Positions 54,123-64,000 of a stretch of 64,000 nucleotides of DNA are shown here, in pieces. The DNA lies in assembly GCF_000384295.1 (NCBI RefSeq), contig NZ_KB913037.1:7875533-7939532 (forward strand), read 5' to 3'. A program made the position numbers and the translations under genes. How positions within the stretch are numbered: position 1 is the first letter of the stretch; every line of letters begins with the position of its first letter. Below the pieces are notes generated by a model. That model ran no database searches. It had not been told where the DNA came from and was given only the letters and a program-made list of their open reading frames with translations. Source of the DNA: Amycolatopsis balhimycina FH 1894. Lineage in GTDB: Bacteria; Actinomycetota; Actinomycetes; Mycobacteriales; Pseudonocardiaceae.

Positions 54123-56270
54123 ATGGCCACACGACCCTCCGCCGACCACGTCCTCGCCGGCCGTCCCTTTCCGCTCGGTGCCCACCCGGAGGCCGGCGGG
54201 GTGCGGTTCGCGATCACGTCCGCCGTCGCGGACGCCGTCGAGCTGTGCCTGATCGACGCCGACGGATCGGAACGCCGGATCGCGCTCACCGAACGCACCT
54301 TCGGCGTCTGGCACGGCCTGGTGCCCGGGGTGACGCCGGGGCAGCGGTACGGCTACCGGATCCACGGCCCGTACGACCCGGCCCGCGGCCTGCGGTGCAA
54401 CCCGCACAAGCTGCTCCTCGACCCGTACGCCCGGCAGATCACCGGCGGGCTCACCGACCTGCGCGCGGCCCAGGGCTTCACCGGCGACCCGGAACGCGGG
54501 CCGATGTCCACAGTGGACTCCCTGGGCAGCGTGCCGCTGTCGGTGGTGTCCTCGCCGGGCGGACCGGACACCGGGATCAAGCCGGAGGTGCCGTTCGAGG
54601 AGGCGGTCGTCTACGAACTGCACGTCAAGGGGTTCACCCGGCAGCACCCGTTCATCCCGGAGGCGCTGCGCGGCACCTACCTCGGCCTGGCCCACCCGGT
54701 GGCGATCGAGTACCTGACCCGCCTCGGCGTCACCTCGGTCGAGCTGCTGCCGGTGCACTCGTTCCTCGACGAGCCGGCGCTGATCCGGGCCGGGCGGCAC
54801 AACTACTGGGGTTACTCGCCGCTCGGCTTCTTCGCGCCGCACGCCGCCTACGCCAGCGAACCCGGCCACGAGGTCGAGGAGTTCCGGCTGATGGTGGCCG
54901 CCCTGCACGCGGCGGGCATCGAGGTGATCCTCGACGTCGTGTTCAACCACACCTGCGAGGGCGGCCCGGACGGGCCGACGCTGAGCTTCCGCGGGCTGAA
55001 CGCGCCGGTGTACTACCTGCACACCGACCGCGGCCACATGGCCGACATCACCGGCTGCGGCAACACCCTGGAGGCCGGCTCGCCGACCGTCGTCCGGCTG
55101 GTCACCGACTCGCTGCGGTACTGGACGCAGGAGCTGGGCGTCGACGGCTTCCGGTTCGACCTCGCCAGCACGCTCGGCCGGCCCCGCGGCGGGGCGTTCG
55201 ACGACGCGTCGACGCTGCTCACCACGATCACCACCGACCCGGTGCTCTCGCGCTGCAAGCTGATCGCCGAGCCGTGGGACGCGACCGGCGAGGGCTACCG
55301 CGTCGGCGGCTTCGGCGCGCAGTGGGCGGAGTGGAACGGCCGCTACCGCGACACCGTGCGGGACTTCTGGCGTGGCGCGACGGGCGTCCGCGACCTCGCC
55401 TACCGGCTGTCCGGTTCGTCGGACCTGTACGACCACAACCTGCGCCGGCCGTGGCAGTCGATCAACTTCGTCACCGCCCACGACGGCTTCACGCTGCGGG
55501 ACCTGGTGTCCTACAACGAAAAGCACAACGAGGCCAACGGCGAGGACAACCGCGACGGCGGCAACGACAACCGCTCGTGGAACCACGGCGCGGAGGGGGA
55601 CACGGCCGATCCGGAGATCCGCGAGCTGCGCGCCCGGCAGGCCCGCAACCTGTTCGCCACGCTGCTGCTGTCCACCGGCACCCCGATGCTGACGGCCGGT
55701 GACGAGTTCTGGCGGACCCAGGGCGGCAACAACAACGCGTACTGCATCGACGACGAGACGTCCTGGCTGGACTGGACGCCGGACGACCCCGAGGCGGAGT
55801 CGATGCTGAGCTTCGCCCGCCGGGTCGTGCGGCTGCGCGCCAACAGCCCGGCGCTGCGGCAGCCGGAGTTCTTCGAAGGCCGGACGACCCCGACCGGCAA
55901 GCCGGACCTCGTCTGGTTCCGCCCGGACGGCGAGGAGTTCGGCGAGACCGACTGGTTCGAGGACCGCCACACGCTCGGCATGTGGATCGACGGCTCGAAC
56001 AGCCAGGCCCGCAACCGCGACGGCGAGCTGGTGCCCGACCACTCGTGGCTGCTGTGGCTGCACGCCGGCGACGGGCCGGCCGAGGTCGTGCTGCCGGGCC
56101 GCGAGTACGGCGAGACGTTCAAGCCGACGCTCGACACGAGCACCGCCGACGGCAGCCCGGCGAACCCGGGCACGCTGGAAGCCAAGAGCCGCGTGACACT
56201 GCAGTCCCGTTCCCTCCTCCTGCTCCGCGCCCCCCGCCTCGCCGCCGAACCCCAGCCCGAGCCCTACTGA
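54123..56270 (+). CDS. glgX: glycogen debranching enzyme GlgX (copy 2)
   Basis: This protein of 715 residues is a diverged paralogue of copy 1, with the same CBM48 plus GH13 layout (PFPLGAHPEAGGVRFAITSA), DGFRFDLASTLGRP, KLIAEPWDATGEG and NFVTAHDGFTLRDLVSYNEK. Differences include TGCGNTLEAGS where copy 1 has TGTGNSLNVRN, and a longer loop around FDDASTLLTTITTDP. It is monocistronic, flanked by palindromes on both sides, so it is probably regulated apart from treYZ and may serve glycogen turnover in general. The ATG lies after a GATTCAGGA stretch. Confidence 0.92.
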   Translation: MATRPSADHVLAGRPFPLGAHPEAGGVRFAITSAVADAVELCLIDADGSERRIALTERTFGVWHGLVPGVTPGQRYGYRIHGPYDPARGLRCNPHKLLLDPYARQITGGLTDLRAAQGFTGDPERGPMSTVDSLGSVPLSVVSSPGGPDTGIKPEVPFEEAVVYELHVKGFTRQHPFIPEALRGTYLGLAHPVAIEYLTRLGVTSVELLPVHSFLDEPALIRAGRHNYWGYSPLGFFAPHAAYASEPGHEVEEFRLMVAALHAAGIEVILDVVFNHTCEGGPDGPTLSFRGLNAPVYYLHTDRGHMADITGCGNTLEAGSPTVVRLVTDSLRYWTQELGVDGFRFDLASTLGRPRGGAFDDASTLLTTITTDPVLSRCKLIAEPWDATGEGYRVGGFGAQWAEWNGRYRDTVRDFWRGATGVRDLAYRLSGSSDLYDHNLRRPWQSINFVTAHDGFTLRDLVSYNEKHNEANGEDNRDGGNDNRSWNHGAEGDTADPEIRELRARQARNLFATLLLSTGTPMLTAGDEFWRTQGGNNNAYCIDDETSWLDWTPDDPEAESMLSFARRVVRLRANSPALRQPEFFEGRTTPTGKPDLVWFRPDGEEFGETDWFEDRHTLGMWIDGSNSQARNRDGELVPDHSWLLWLHAGDGPAEVVLPGREYGETFKPTLDTSTADGSPANPGTLEAKSRVTLQSRSLLLLRAPRLAAEPQPEPY

Positions 56271-56656
56271 CCCACGTGATTGAAGAGTCGACTCGCGTGA
56301 TCAGGAGGCCGACACGCGTGATTACAGGGTCGACACGGCAGCCATGCTCGTGTCGACCCTTCAATCACGCGTGTCGGCTCCCCAATCACGCGTGTCGGCT
56401 CTCTGATCACGTGCGAGTCGTCCGTTCGGGTACGAGTGTCGTCCGGCCGGGTCCGCGTGTCGTCCGTGCGGCGGCGGCGATAGGTGGCGCATCGGCTTAA
56501 CCTCCCGGACATCCGCCGGAAATTCCTTGCGGCAACAGTGTTTCGGACGTCGGATCCTGGGTACCCGGGTAGAGAACCCTGCCTCGTGGGCGCTTGATCG
56601 AGTCAGGCAGACTGTCGCCTGCCTGCGTCCAACTGACACACCGAGGGGCGTTGCCC
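56271..56656. repeat. repeat-rich intergenic region with a large compound palindrome
   Basis: The core palindrome has inner arms AGGGTCGACACG (56326-56337 and 56349-56360), a middle stem GCCGACACGCGTGATT (56308-56323 and 56363-56378) and an outer stem GACTCGCGTGATCAG (56290-56304 with 56403-56419, 2-base bulge). A second copy of AATCACGCGTGTCGGCT follows at 56384-56400, then three looser GTGTCGTCC-type units up to about 56465. The glgE promoter must lie in the last 190 bases. No gene is seen. Confidence 0.72.
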
Positions 56657-58639
<1,983 letters not shown>

Positions 58640-58680
58640 GACGCGCCAAGGACAGGGACTCGAAGGACGAGGTGGAGTAC

Positions 58681-60489
58681 ATGGCGGAAGAAGCCCGGCC
58701 CGACGCCGCGTTGGGGCTGGACGGTGTGCCGCACACCGGTGAGGCGATGACCGCCGACGGCATGCTGGTGGAACCCCAGGCCGGGGACTTCCGGTCGGCG
58801 CAGCAGGCGCCGAGCAACCCGGAGTGGTTCAAGGGCGCGGTGTTCTACGAAGTGCTGGTGCGCGCGTTCGCCGACTCCAACGGCGACGGCACCGGCGACC
58901 TGCGCGGCCTGGCCGGGCGGCTCGACTATCTGGCGTGGCTCGGCATCGACTGCCTGTGGCTGCCGCCGTTCTACGCCTCGCCGTTGCGCGACGGCGGGTA
59001 CGACATCAGCGACTTCCGCGCGGTGCTGCCGGAGTTCGGCAGCGTCGAGGACTTCGTCTTCCTGCTCAACGAGGCGCACCGGCGCGGTATCCGGGTGATC
59101 ACCGACCTGGTGCTCAACCACACCTCGGACGCACACCCGTGGTTCCAGCAGTCCCGCCACGACCCGGACGGCCCGTACGGCGACTACTACGTGTGGAGTG
59201 ACGACGACTCCCGCTACGCCGACGCGCGGATCATCTTCGTCGACACCGAGACGTCGAACTGGACCTACGACCCGGTGCGCGGCCAGTTCTACTGGCACCG
59301 GTTCTTCTCCCACCAGCCCGACCTCAACTTCGAGAACCCCGACGTCCAGAACGCGATGATCGACACCCTGCGGTTCTGGCTGGACCTGGGCATCGACGGG
59401 TTCCGCCTCGACGCCGTGCCGTACCTGTTCGAGCAGGAGGGCACCAACTGCGAGAACCTGCCGCGCACGCACGAGTTCCTCAAGCGCTGCCGCAAGGTCG
59501 TCGACGACGAGTACCCGGGCCGGATCCTGCTGGCCGAGGCCAACCAGTGGCCTTCGGACGTCGTCGAGTACTTCGGTGACCCGGCCGTCGGCGGCGACGA
59601 GTGCCACATGGCGTTCCACTTCCCGCTGATGCCGCGGATCTTCATGGCGGTGCGGCGCGAGTCCCGGTTCCCGATCTCGGAGATCCTCAGCCAGACCCCG
59701 GAGATCCCCAGCGGCAGCCAGTGGGGCATCTTCCTGCGCAACCACGACGAGCTGACCCTCGAGATGGTCACCGACGACGAGCGCGACTACATGTACGCGG
59801 AGTACGCCAAGGACCCGCGGATGAAGGCCAACATCGGCATCCGCCGCCGGCTGGCGCCCCTGCTGGACAACGACCGGAACCAGCAGGAGCTGTTCACCGC
59901 GATGCTGCTCTCCCTCCCCGGTTCGCCCGTTCTGTACTACGGTGACGAGATCGGCATGGGAGACAACATCTGGCTCGGAGACCGCGACGCGGTGCGGACC
60001 CCCATGCAGTGGACCCCGGACCGCAACGCCGGGTTCTCCTCCTGCGACCCCGGCCGGATCTACCTGCCGGTGATCATGGACCCGGTGTACGGCTACCAGG
60101 GCCTGAACGTCGAGGCGCAGTCGAACAACGACGCCTCCCTGCTCAACTGGACCCGGCGGATGATCGAGGTGCGCAAGCAGCACCACGCGTTCGCCGAGGG
60201 CGAGTTCGTCGACCTCGGCGGGTCCAACCCGAGCGTGCTGGCCTACAAGCGCCACTGGCGGCGCCCCGACGGCGGCGAGGACATCGTGCTCTGCGTGAAC
60301 AACCTCTCCCGGTTCCCGCAGCCGGTGGAACTGGATCTCTCCGCGCACCGCGGGTGCACGCCGGTGGAACTCACCGGCGGCGTGCGGTTCCCCAGCATCG
60401 GGGAGCTGTCGTACCTGCTGACGCTGCCGGGGCACGGCTTCTACTGGTTCCAGCTGACGAGCCCGGGAGACGAAGGCGAAGCGAGGTGA
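58681..60489 (+). CDS. treS: trehalose synthase (maltose alpha-D-glucosyltransferase)
   Basis: This GH13_16 enzyme of 602 residues interconverts maltose and trehalose. After a 48-residue N-terminal extension, as in mycobacterial TreS, come [56 protein letters not shown] (nucleophile), [18 protein letters not shown] (acid/base) and [20 protein letters not shown]. In mycobacteria it forms a complex with maltokinase; here the mak GTG overlaps its stop (GTGA), so coupling is strong. It feeds maltose to Mak for the GlgE route. Confidence 0.96.
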   Translation: MAEEARPDAALGLDGVPHTGEAMTADGMLVEPQAGDFRSAQQAPSNPEWFKGAVFYEVLVRAFADSNGDGTGDLRGLAGRLDYLAWLGIDCLWLPPFYASPLRDGGYDISDFRAVLPEFGSVEDFVFLLNEAHRRGIRVITDLVLNHTSDAHPWFQQSRHDPDGPYGDYYVWSDDDSRYADARIIFVDTETSNWTYDPVRGQFYWHRFFSHQPDLNFENPDVQNAMIDTLRFWLDLGIDGFRLDAVPYLFEQEGTNCENLPRTHEFLKRCRKVVDDEYPGRILLAEANQWPSDVVEYFGDPAVGGDECHMAFHFPLMPRIFMAVRRESRFPISEILSQTPEIPSGSQWGIFLRNHDELTLEMVTDDERDYMYAEYAKDPRMKANIGIRRRLAPLLDNDRNQQELFTAMLLSLPGSPVLYYGDEIGMGDNIWLGDRDAVRTPMQWTPDRNAGFSSCDPGRIYLPVIMDPVYGYQGLNVEAQSNNDASLLNWTRRMIEVRKQHHAFAEGEFVDLGGSNPSVLAYKRHWRRPDGGEDIVLCVNNLSRFPQPVELDLSAHRGCTPVELTGGVRFPSIGELSYLLTLPGHGFYWFQLTSPGDEGEAR

Positions 60490-61868
60490 GTCCCTTGTCC
60501 GACCCGCGTGAGCTGGTCGACGACCTGACCGAGGACCTGAAGCGCTGGCTGCCGGAGCAGCGCTGGTTCGCCGGCAAGGACCGGCCGGTGACCGGCGTCC
60601 GGACGCTCGGCGTGACCGAGCTGGTCGCCGGTGACCCCCAGCTGCTGCACGTGGTCCTCGAGGTCGCCCAGGCCGACCGGCGCGAGCCCTACCAGCTGCT
60701 CCTCGGCCGCCGGACGCACCCGCCGGAGATCGCGTCCACCAGCTGGATCGGCGCCGTCGGCGATCTCAACGCCTACGAGGCGTCCGGCGACCTGGACGTC
60801 ACCGGCGTCCTGCTGGACCTGATGGCCAGGGAGGGCCAGGTCGGCTCGCTCATCTTCGAGCACGAGCCCGGCGTGGAGCTGGAGACCGGCCTGCGGGCCC
60901 GGCCGATCACGTCCGAGCAGAGCAACACGTCGCTGGTGTACAGCGGGCAGTACATCCTCAAGCTGTTCCGCAAGCTGACCCCGGGGAAGAACAAGGACCT
61001 GCTGCTGCATCGCGCGCTGCAGGGCGTCGGCAGCAAGCACATCGCGGCACCGCTCGGCTCGATCACCGGTGACCTGGACGGCGAGCCGACCACGGTCGGC
61101 ATGCTCCAGCAGTTCGTCCCGGACGCGGTCGACGGCTGGGCGATGGCCACCACCAGCGTCCGCGACCTGATGGCCGCGCCGGACCTGCACGCCGGGGAGG
61201 TCGGCGGCGACTTCGCCGGCGAGGCCGAGCGGCTCGGGCGTGCGGTCGCCGAGGTGCACGCCGACCTGGCCGAAGCCCTCGGCACGGAAGCCGTCGACGC
61301 CGCCGAGCTGGAACGCTCGGCGAAGGCGATGCTCGGCAGGCTCGACACGATCGCCGGACGGGTCCCGGAGCTGGCGGCGCACGCCCCGGCGCTGCGGGCG
61401 GCGTTCGAGGAGCTGCACACCCTGCCCGCCGGCTCGGTGACGATGCAGTACATCCACGGCGACCTGCACCTCGGCCAGGTCCTGCGGACGGTCGGCGGCT
61501 GGCTGCTGATCGACTTCGAAGGGGAGCCCGCGGCCCCGGTGGAGGAACGGCACGCGCTCCGCTCGCCGTTGCGCGACGTCGCGGGCATGCTGAGGTCGTT
61601 CGACTACGCGGCCCAGCAGATGCTGGTCGGCCAGCCGGACGACCCGGCACTGGCCGAGCGCGCCATGGAGTGGTCGGACCGCAACCGGACGGCATTCTGC
61701 GAGGGGTACGCCGCGATCGCGGCGGACCCCCGCGACCAGGGCCCGCTGCTGCGTGCCTTCGAACTGGACAAGGCGGTCTACGAGGTGGGCTACGAGCACG
61801 CGAACCGGCCGGACTGGCTGGGCGTGCCGCTCGCTTCGATCGCCCGGATCACGAGCGGAGAGGGATGA
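60486..61868 (+). CDS. mak: maltokinase
   Basis: This kinase of 460 residues phosphorylates maltose at C1, giving the substrate of GlgE. It has an N-terminal cap domain with [20 protein letters not shown], a Lys-bearing glycine-poor ATP region ([19 protein letters not shown]) and an aminoglycoside-phosphotransferase-like C-lobe with [13 protein letters not shown] (catalytic Asp) and [17 protein letters not shown]. The GTG start overlaps the treS stop; glgB follows 4 bases after its stop. Confidence 0.94.
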   Translation: MSPLSDPRELVDDLTEDLKRWLPEQRWFAGKDRPVTGVRTLGVTELVAGDPQLLHVVLEVAQADRREPYQLLLGRRTHPPEIASTSWIGAVGDLNAYEASGDLDVTGVLLDLMAREGQVGSLIFEHEPGVELETGLRARPITSEQSNTSLVYSGQYILKLFRKLTPGKNKDLLLHRALQGVGSKHIAAPLGSITGDLDGEPTTVGMLQQFVPDAVDGWAMATTSVRDLMAAPDLHAGEVGGDFAGEAERLGRAVAEVHADLAEALGTEAVDAAELERSAKAMLGRLDTIAGRVPELAAHAPALRAAFEELHTLPAGSVTMQYIHGDLHLGQVLRTVGGWLLIDFEGEPAAPVEERHALRSPLRDVAGMLRSFDYAAQQMLVGQPDDPALAERAMEWSDRNRTAFCEGYAAIAADPRDQGPLLRAFELDKAVYEVGYEHANRPDWLGVPLASIARITSGEG

Positions 61869-61872
61869 CACC

Positions 61873-64000
61873 GTGAACGCCGTTCCGGAAGGCCTCCCGG
61901 CCGCGGCCCCGTCGGCCGCGGACATCGACCGGCTGCTGGCCGGGTCCCACCACGACCCGCACTCGGTGCTGGGCGTGCACGCCGCCGGCCAGGGCTTCGC
62001 GGCCCGGGCGCTGCTGCCCGGCGCCAAGGCCGTCGCGCTGCGCGTGGGCGAGCACCGGTACCCGATGGAGCCGGTGATCGACGCCCTCTTCGCCGTCGCG
62101 GTGCCGGAGCACCCCGGCGACTACCGGCTGGAAGTCGAGTACGACGGGCACACCGCCACCGCCGACGACCCGTACCGCTGGCTGCCCACGGTCGGGGAGC
62201 TGGACCTGCACCTGATCGGCGAGGGCAGGCACGAGCGGCTCTGGGAGGTGCTCGGCGCGCGCGTCCGCTCGTACGACACGCCGAACGGAGTCGTCGAGGG
62301 GACGTCGTTCGCGGTGTGGGCGCCGAACGCCCGCGGCATCCGCGTGATCGGCGACTTCAACGGCTGGGACGGGCGCGGCCACCCGATGCGCTCGCTCGGC
62401 TCGTCCGGGATCTGGGAGCTGTTCGTGCCGGGTGTCGGCGTGGGCACCTGCTACAAGTTCCGCATCCTCGGCGCCGACGGGAACTGGCACGAGAAGGCCG
62501 ACCCGATGGCGTTCGCCACGGAGCAGCCCCCGGCGACGGCGTCGGTCGTCACCTCTTCCGCGTACTCGTGGGAAGACGACGAGTGGGTCGCGCGGCGGGA
62601 AGCGACCCAGTGGGCGGCGGCGCCGATGAGCGTCTACGAAGTCCACCTCGGGTCGTGGCGGCCGGGCCTGGACTACCGCGAGCTGGCCGACGAGCTGGGC
62701 GACTACGTCGTCGAGACCGGTTTCACGCACGTGGAGCTGCTGCCGGTCTCGGAGCACCCCTTCGGCGGCTCGTGGGGCTACCAGGTGACGTCGTACTACG
62801 CGCCGACGTCCCGTTTCGGCTCACCGGACGACTTCCGGTACTTCGTCGACCGCCTGCACCAGCGGGGGATCGGCGTGCTCGTCGACTGGGTGCCCGCGCA
62901 CTTCCCGCGTGATGCCTGGGCGCTGGCGAAGTTCGACGGCACCGCGCTGTACGAGCACGCGGACCCGCGGCGCGGCGAGCAGCCCGACTGGGGCACGCTC
63001 GTCTTCGACTTCGGCCGCAACGAAATCCGCAACTTCCTGGTCGCCAACGCGCTGTTCTGGATCGAGGAGTTCCACCTCGACGGGCTGCGGGTCGACGCGG
63101 TGGCGTCGATGCTGTACCTCGACTACTCCCGCAAGGAAGGGGAGTGGCTGCCCAACCAGTACGGCGGCCGCGAAAACCTGGACGCGGTGCGGTTCCTGCA
63201 GGAGCTGAACGCGACCGTCTACAAGCGACACCCGGGTGTCGTGATGATCGCCGAGGAGTCCACGGCCTGGCCGGGCGTCACACGCCCGACGCACCTCGGC
63301 GGGCTCGGGTTCGGCTTCAAGTGGAACATGGGCTGGATGCACGACACGCTCCGGTATCTGTCGCACGAGCCGATCCACCGCGCGTACCACCACAACGAGA
63401 TGACGTTCTCGCTCGTGTACGCGTGGAGCGAGAACTTCGTGCTCCCGCTGTCGCACGACGAAGTGGTGCACGGCAAGGGATCGCTGTGGGGCCGCATGCC
63501 GGGCGACGCCTGGAACAAGGCGGCGGGCGTGCGCTCGCTGCTGGCGTTCATGTGGGCCCACCCGGGCAAGCAGCTGCTGTTCATGGGTGGCGAGTTCGGC
63601 CAGGAAGGGGAGTGGTCGGAGCAGCGGTCGCTGGACTGGCACCTGCTGGAAGAGCCCCTGCACCGCGGGGTGCAGGACCTGCTGCGGTCGCTGAACTCGG
63701 TGTACCGGTCCACTCCGGCGCTCTACAGCCAGGACACCTCCCCGGAGGGCTTCGCCTGGATCGACGCGAACGACTCGAGCGGCAATGTCCTGAGCTTCCT
63801 GCGCATCGGCGCCGACGGCTCACGGCTGGCGTGCGTGGCCAACTTCGCCGGCGTCCCGCACCACGACTACCGCGTCGGCCTGCCCACGGCGGGCCGCTGG
63901 CGCGAGGTGGTCAACACCGACGCCGAGGCGTACGGCGGCTCCGGCGTCGGCAACCTGGGCGCGGTGGAGGCAACGGAGGACCCCTGGCACGGCCAACCGG
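61873..64000 (+). CDS. glgB: 1,4-alpha-glucan branching enzyme, partial at right edge
   Basis: The first 709 codons of GlgB are present; the C-terminus is beyond the window. The order is a short N1 domain ([19 protein letters not shown]), a CBM48 N2 domain ([20 protein letters not shown]), and the barrel with [40 protein letters not shown] (nucleophile), [12 protein letters not shown] (acid/base) and [19 protein letters not shown]. It introduces alpha-1,6 branches into the glucan made by GlgE. The GTG start, 4 bases after mak, makes it the fourth gene of the operon. Confidence 0.94.
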   Translation, partial: MNAVPEGLPAAAPSAADIDRLLAGSHHDPHSVLGVHAAGQGFAARALLPGAKAVALRVGEHRYPMEPVIDALFAVAVPEHPGDYRLEVEYDGHTATADDPYRWLPTVGELDLHLIGEGRHERLWEVLGARVRSYDTPNGVVEGTSFAVWAPNARGIRVIGDFNGWDGRGHPMRSLGSSGIWELFVPGVGVGTCYKFRILGADGNWHEKADPMAFATEQPPATASVVTSSAYSWEDDEWVARREATQWAAAPMSVYEVHLGSWRPGLDYRELADELGDYVVETGFTHVELLPVSEHPFGGSWGYQVTSYYAPTSRFGSPDDFRYFVDRLHQRGIGVLVDWVPAHFPRDAWALAKFDGTALYEHADPRRGEQPDWGTLVFDFGRNEIRNFLVANALFWIEEFHLDGLRVDAVASMLYLDYSRKEGEWLPNQYGGRENLDAVRFLQELNATVYKRHPGVVMIAEESTAWPGVTRPTHLGGLGFGFKWNMGWMHDTLRYLSHEPIHRAYHHNEMTFSLVYAWSENFVLPLSHDEVVHGKGSLWGRMPGDAWNKAAGVRSLLAFMWAHPGKQLLFMGGEFGQEGEWSEQRSLDWHLLEEPLHRGVQDLLRSLNSVYRSTPALYSQDTSPEGFAWIDANDSSGNVLSFLRIGADGSRLACVANFAGVPHHDYRVGLPTAGRWREVVNTDAEAYGGSGVGNLGAVEATEDPWHGQP

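Overview
The window is GC-rich, gene-dense actinobacterial chromosome. Several predicted proteins match what I recall of Mycobacterium tuberculosis and Rhodococcus homologues closely, such as CYP125, FadA5, FadD19, TreS and GlgE. Together with the intergenic palindromes and the many GTG starts, this suggests a Pseudonocardiaceae genome, most likely an Amycolatopsis. The genus is an inference from memory; no database was searched. I saw no tRNA, rRNA, CRISPR array, insertion sequence or prophage.

Region 1 (1-11.6 kb) is a sterol side-chain catabolic locus. A partial fadA5 thiolase is divergent from cyp125. After three unrelated genes (a dienelactone hydrolase-like protein, a transglutaminase-like protein and a YihY membrane protein) comes the minus-strand set tandem-DUF35, ltp4-like, ltp3-like, with echA19 upstream and a divergent fadD19 followed by a nitronate monooxygenase-like gene. 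Four sites fitting the KstR pattern TNNAACNNGTTNNA (two exact, two with one mismatch) lie in the promoters. FadD19, Ltp3 and Ltp4 are known in Rhodococcus for degrading C-24-branched (plant) sterol side chains, so phytosterol use is the best reading.

Region 2 (11.6-28.4 kb) is mostly housekeeping and envelope genes: a secreted trypsin-like protease, an APC permease with a divergent GntR regulator, two paralogous lipoproteins with matching ECF-sigma-like promoters, an RlpA-like secreted protein, class I fumarase, a SigB-like sigma factor, D-tyrosyl-tRNA deacylase, a methyltransferase, an M20 peptidase, and a tight operon spo0M-HD hydrolase-psuG-psuK for pseudouridine breakdown.

Region 3 (28.4-45.6 kb) holds an AcrB/SwrC-type RND transporter, a second YihY protein, a DEAD/DEAH helicase, a xylose-type sugar ABC transporter with its ROK regulator and a probable operator, a small zinc-ribbon protein, an RhtA/EamA exporter, and a group made of a glutamine-synthetase-like ligase, a papain/C39-like DUF6885 protein and a convergent amino-acid permease.

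Region 4 (45.8-64 kb) is a large alpha-glucan/trehalose locus: malQ, then glgX-treY-treZ translationally coupled by ATGA overlaps, a second glgX, and glgE-treS-mak-glgB (glgB runs off the right edge). Together they cover glycogen to trehalose (TreXYZ) and trehalose to maltose to maltose-1-phosphate to alpha-glucan (TreS, Mak, GlgE, GlgB).

Long, near-perfect intergenic palindromes recur between transcription units. Two of them share the same arm sequence although 42 kb apart, which points to a dispersed family.
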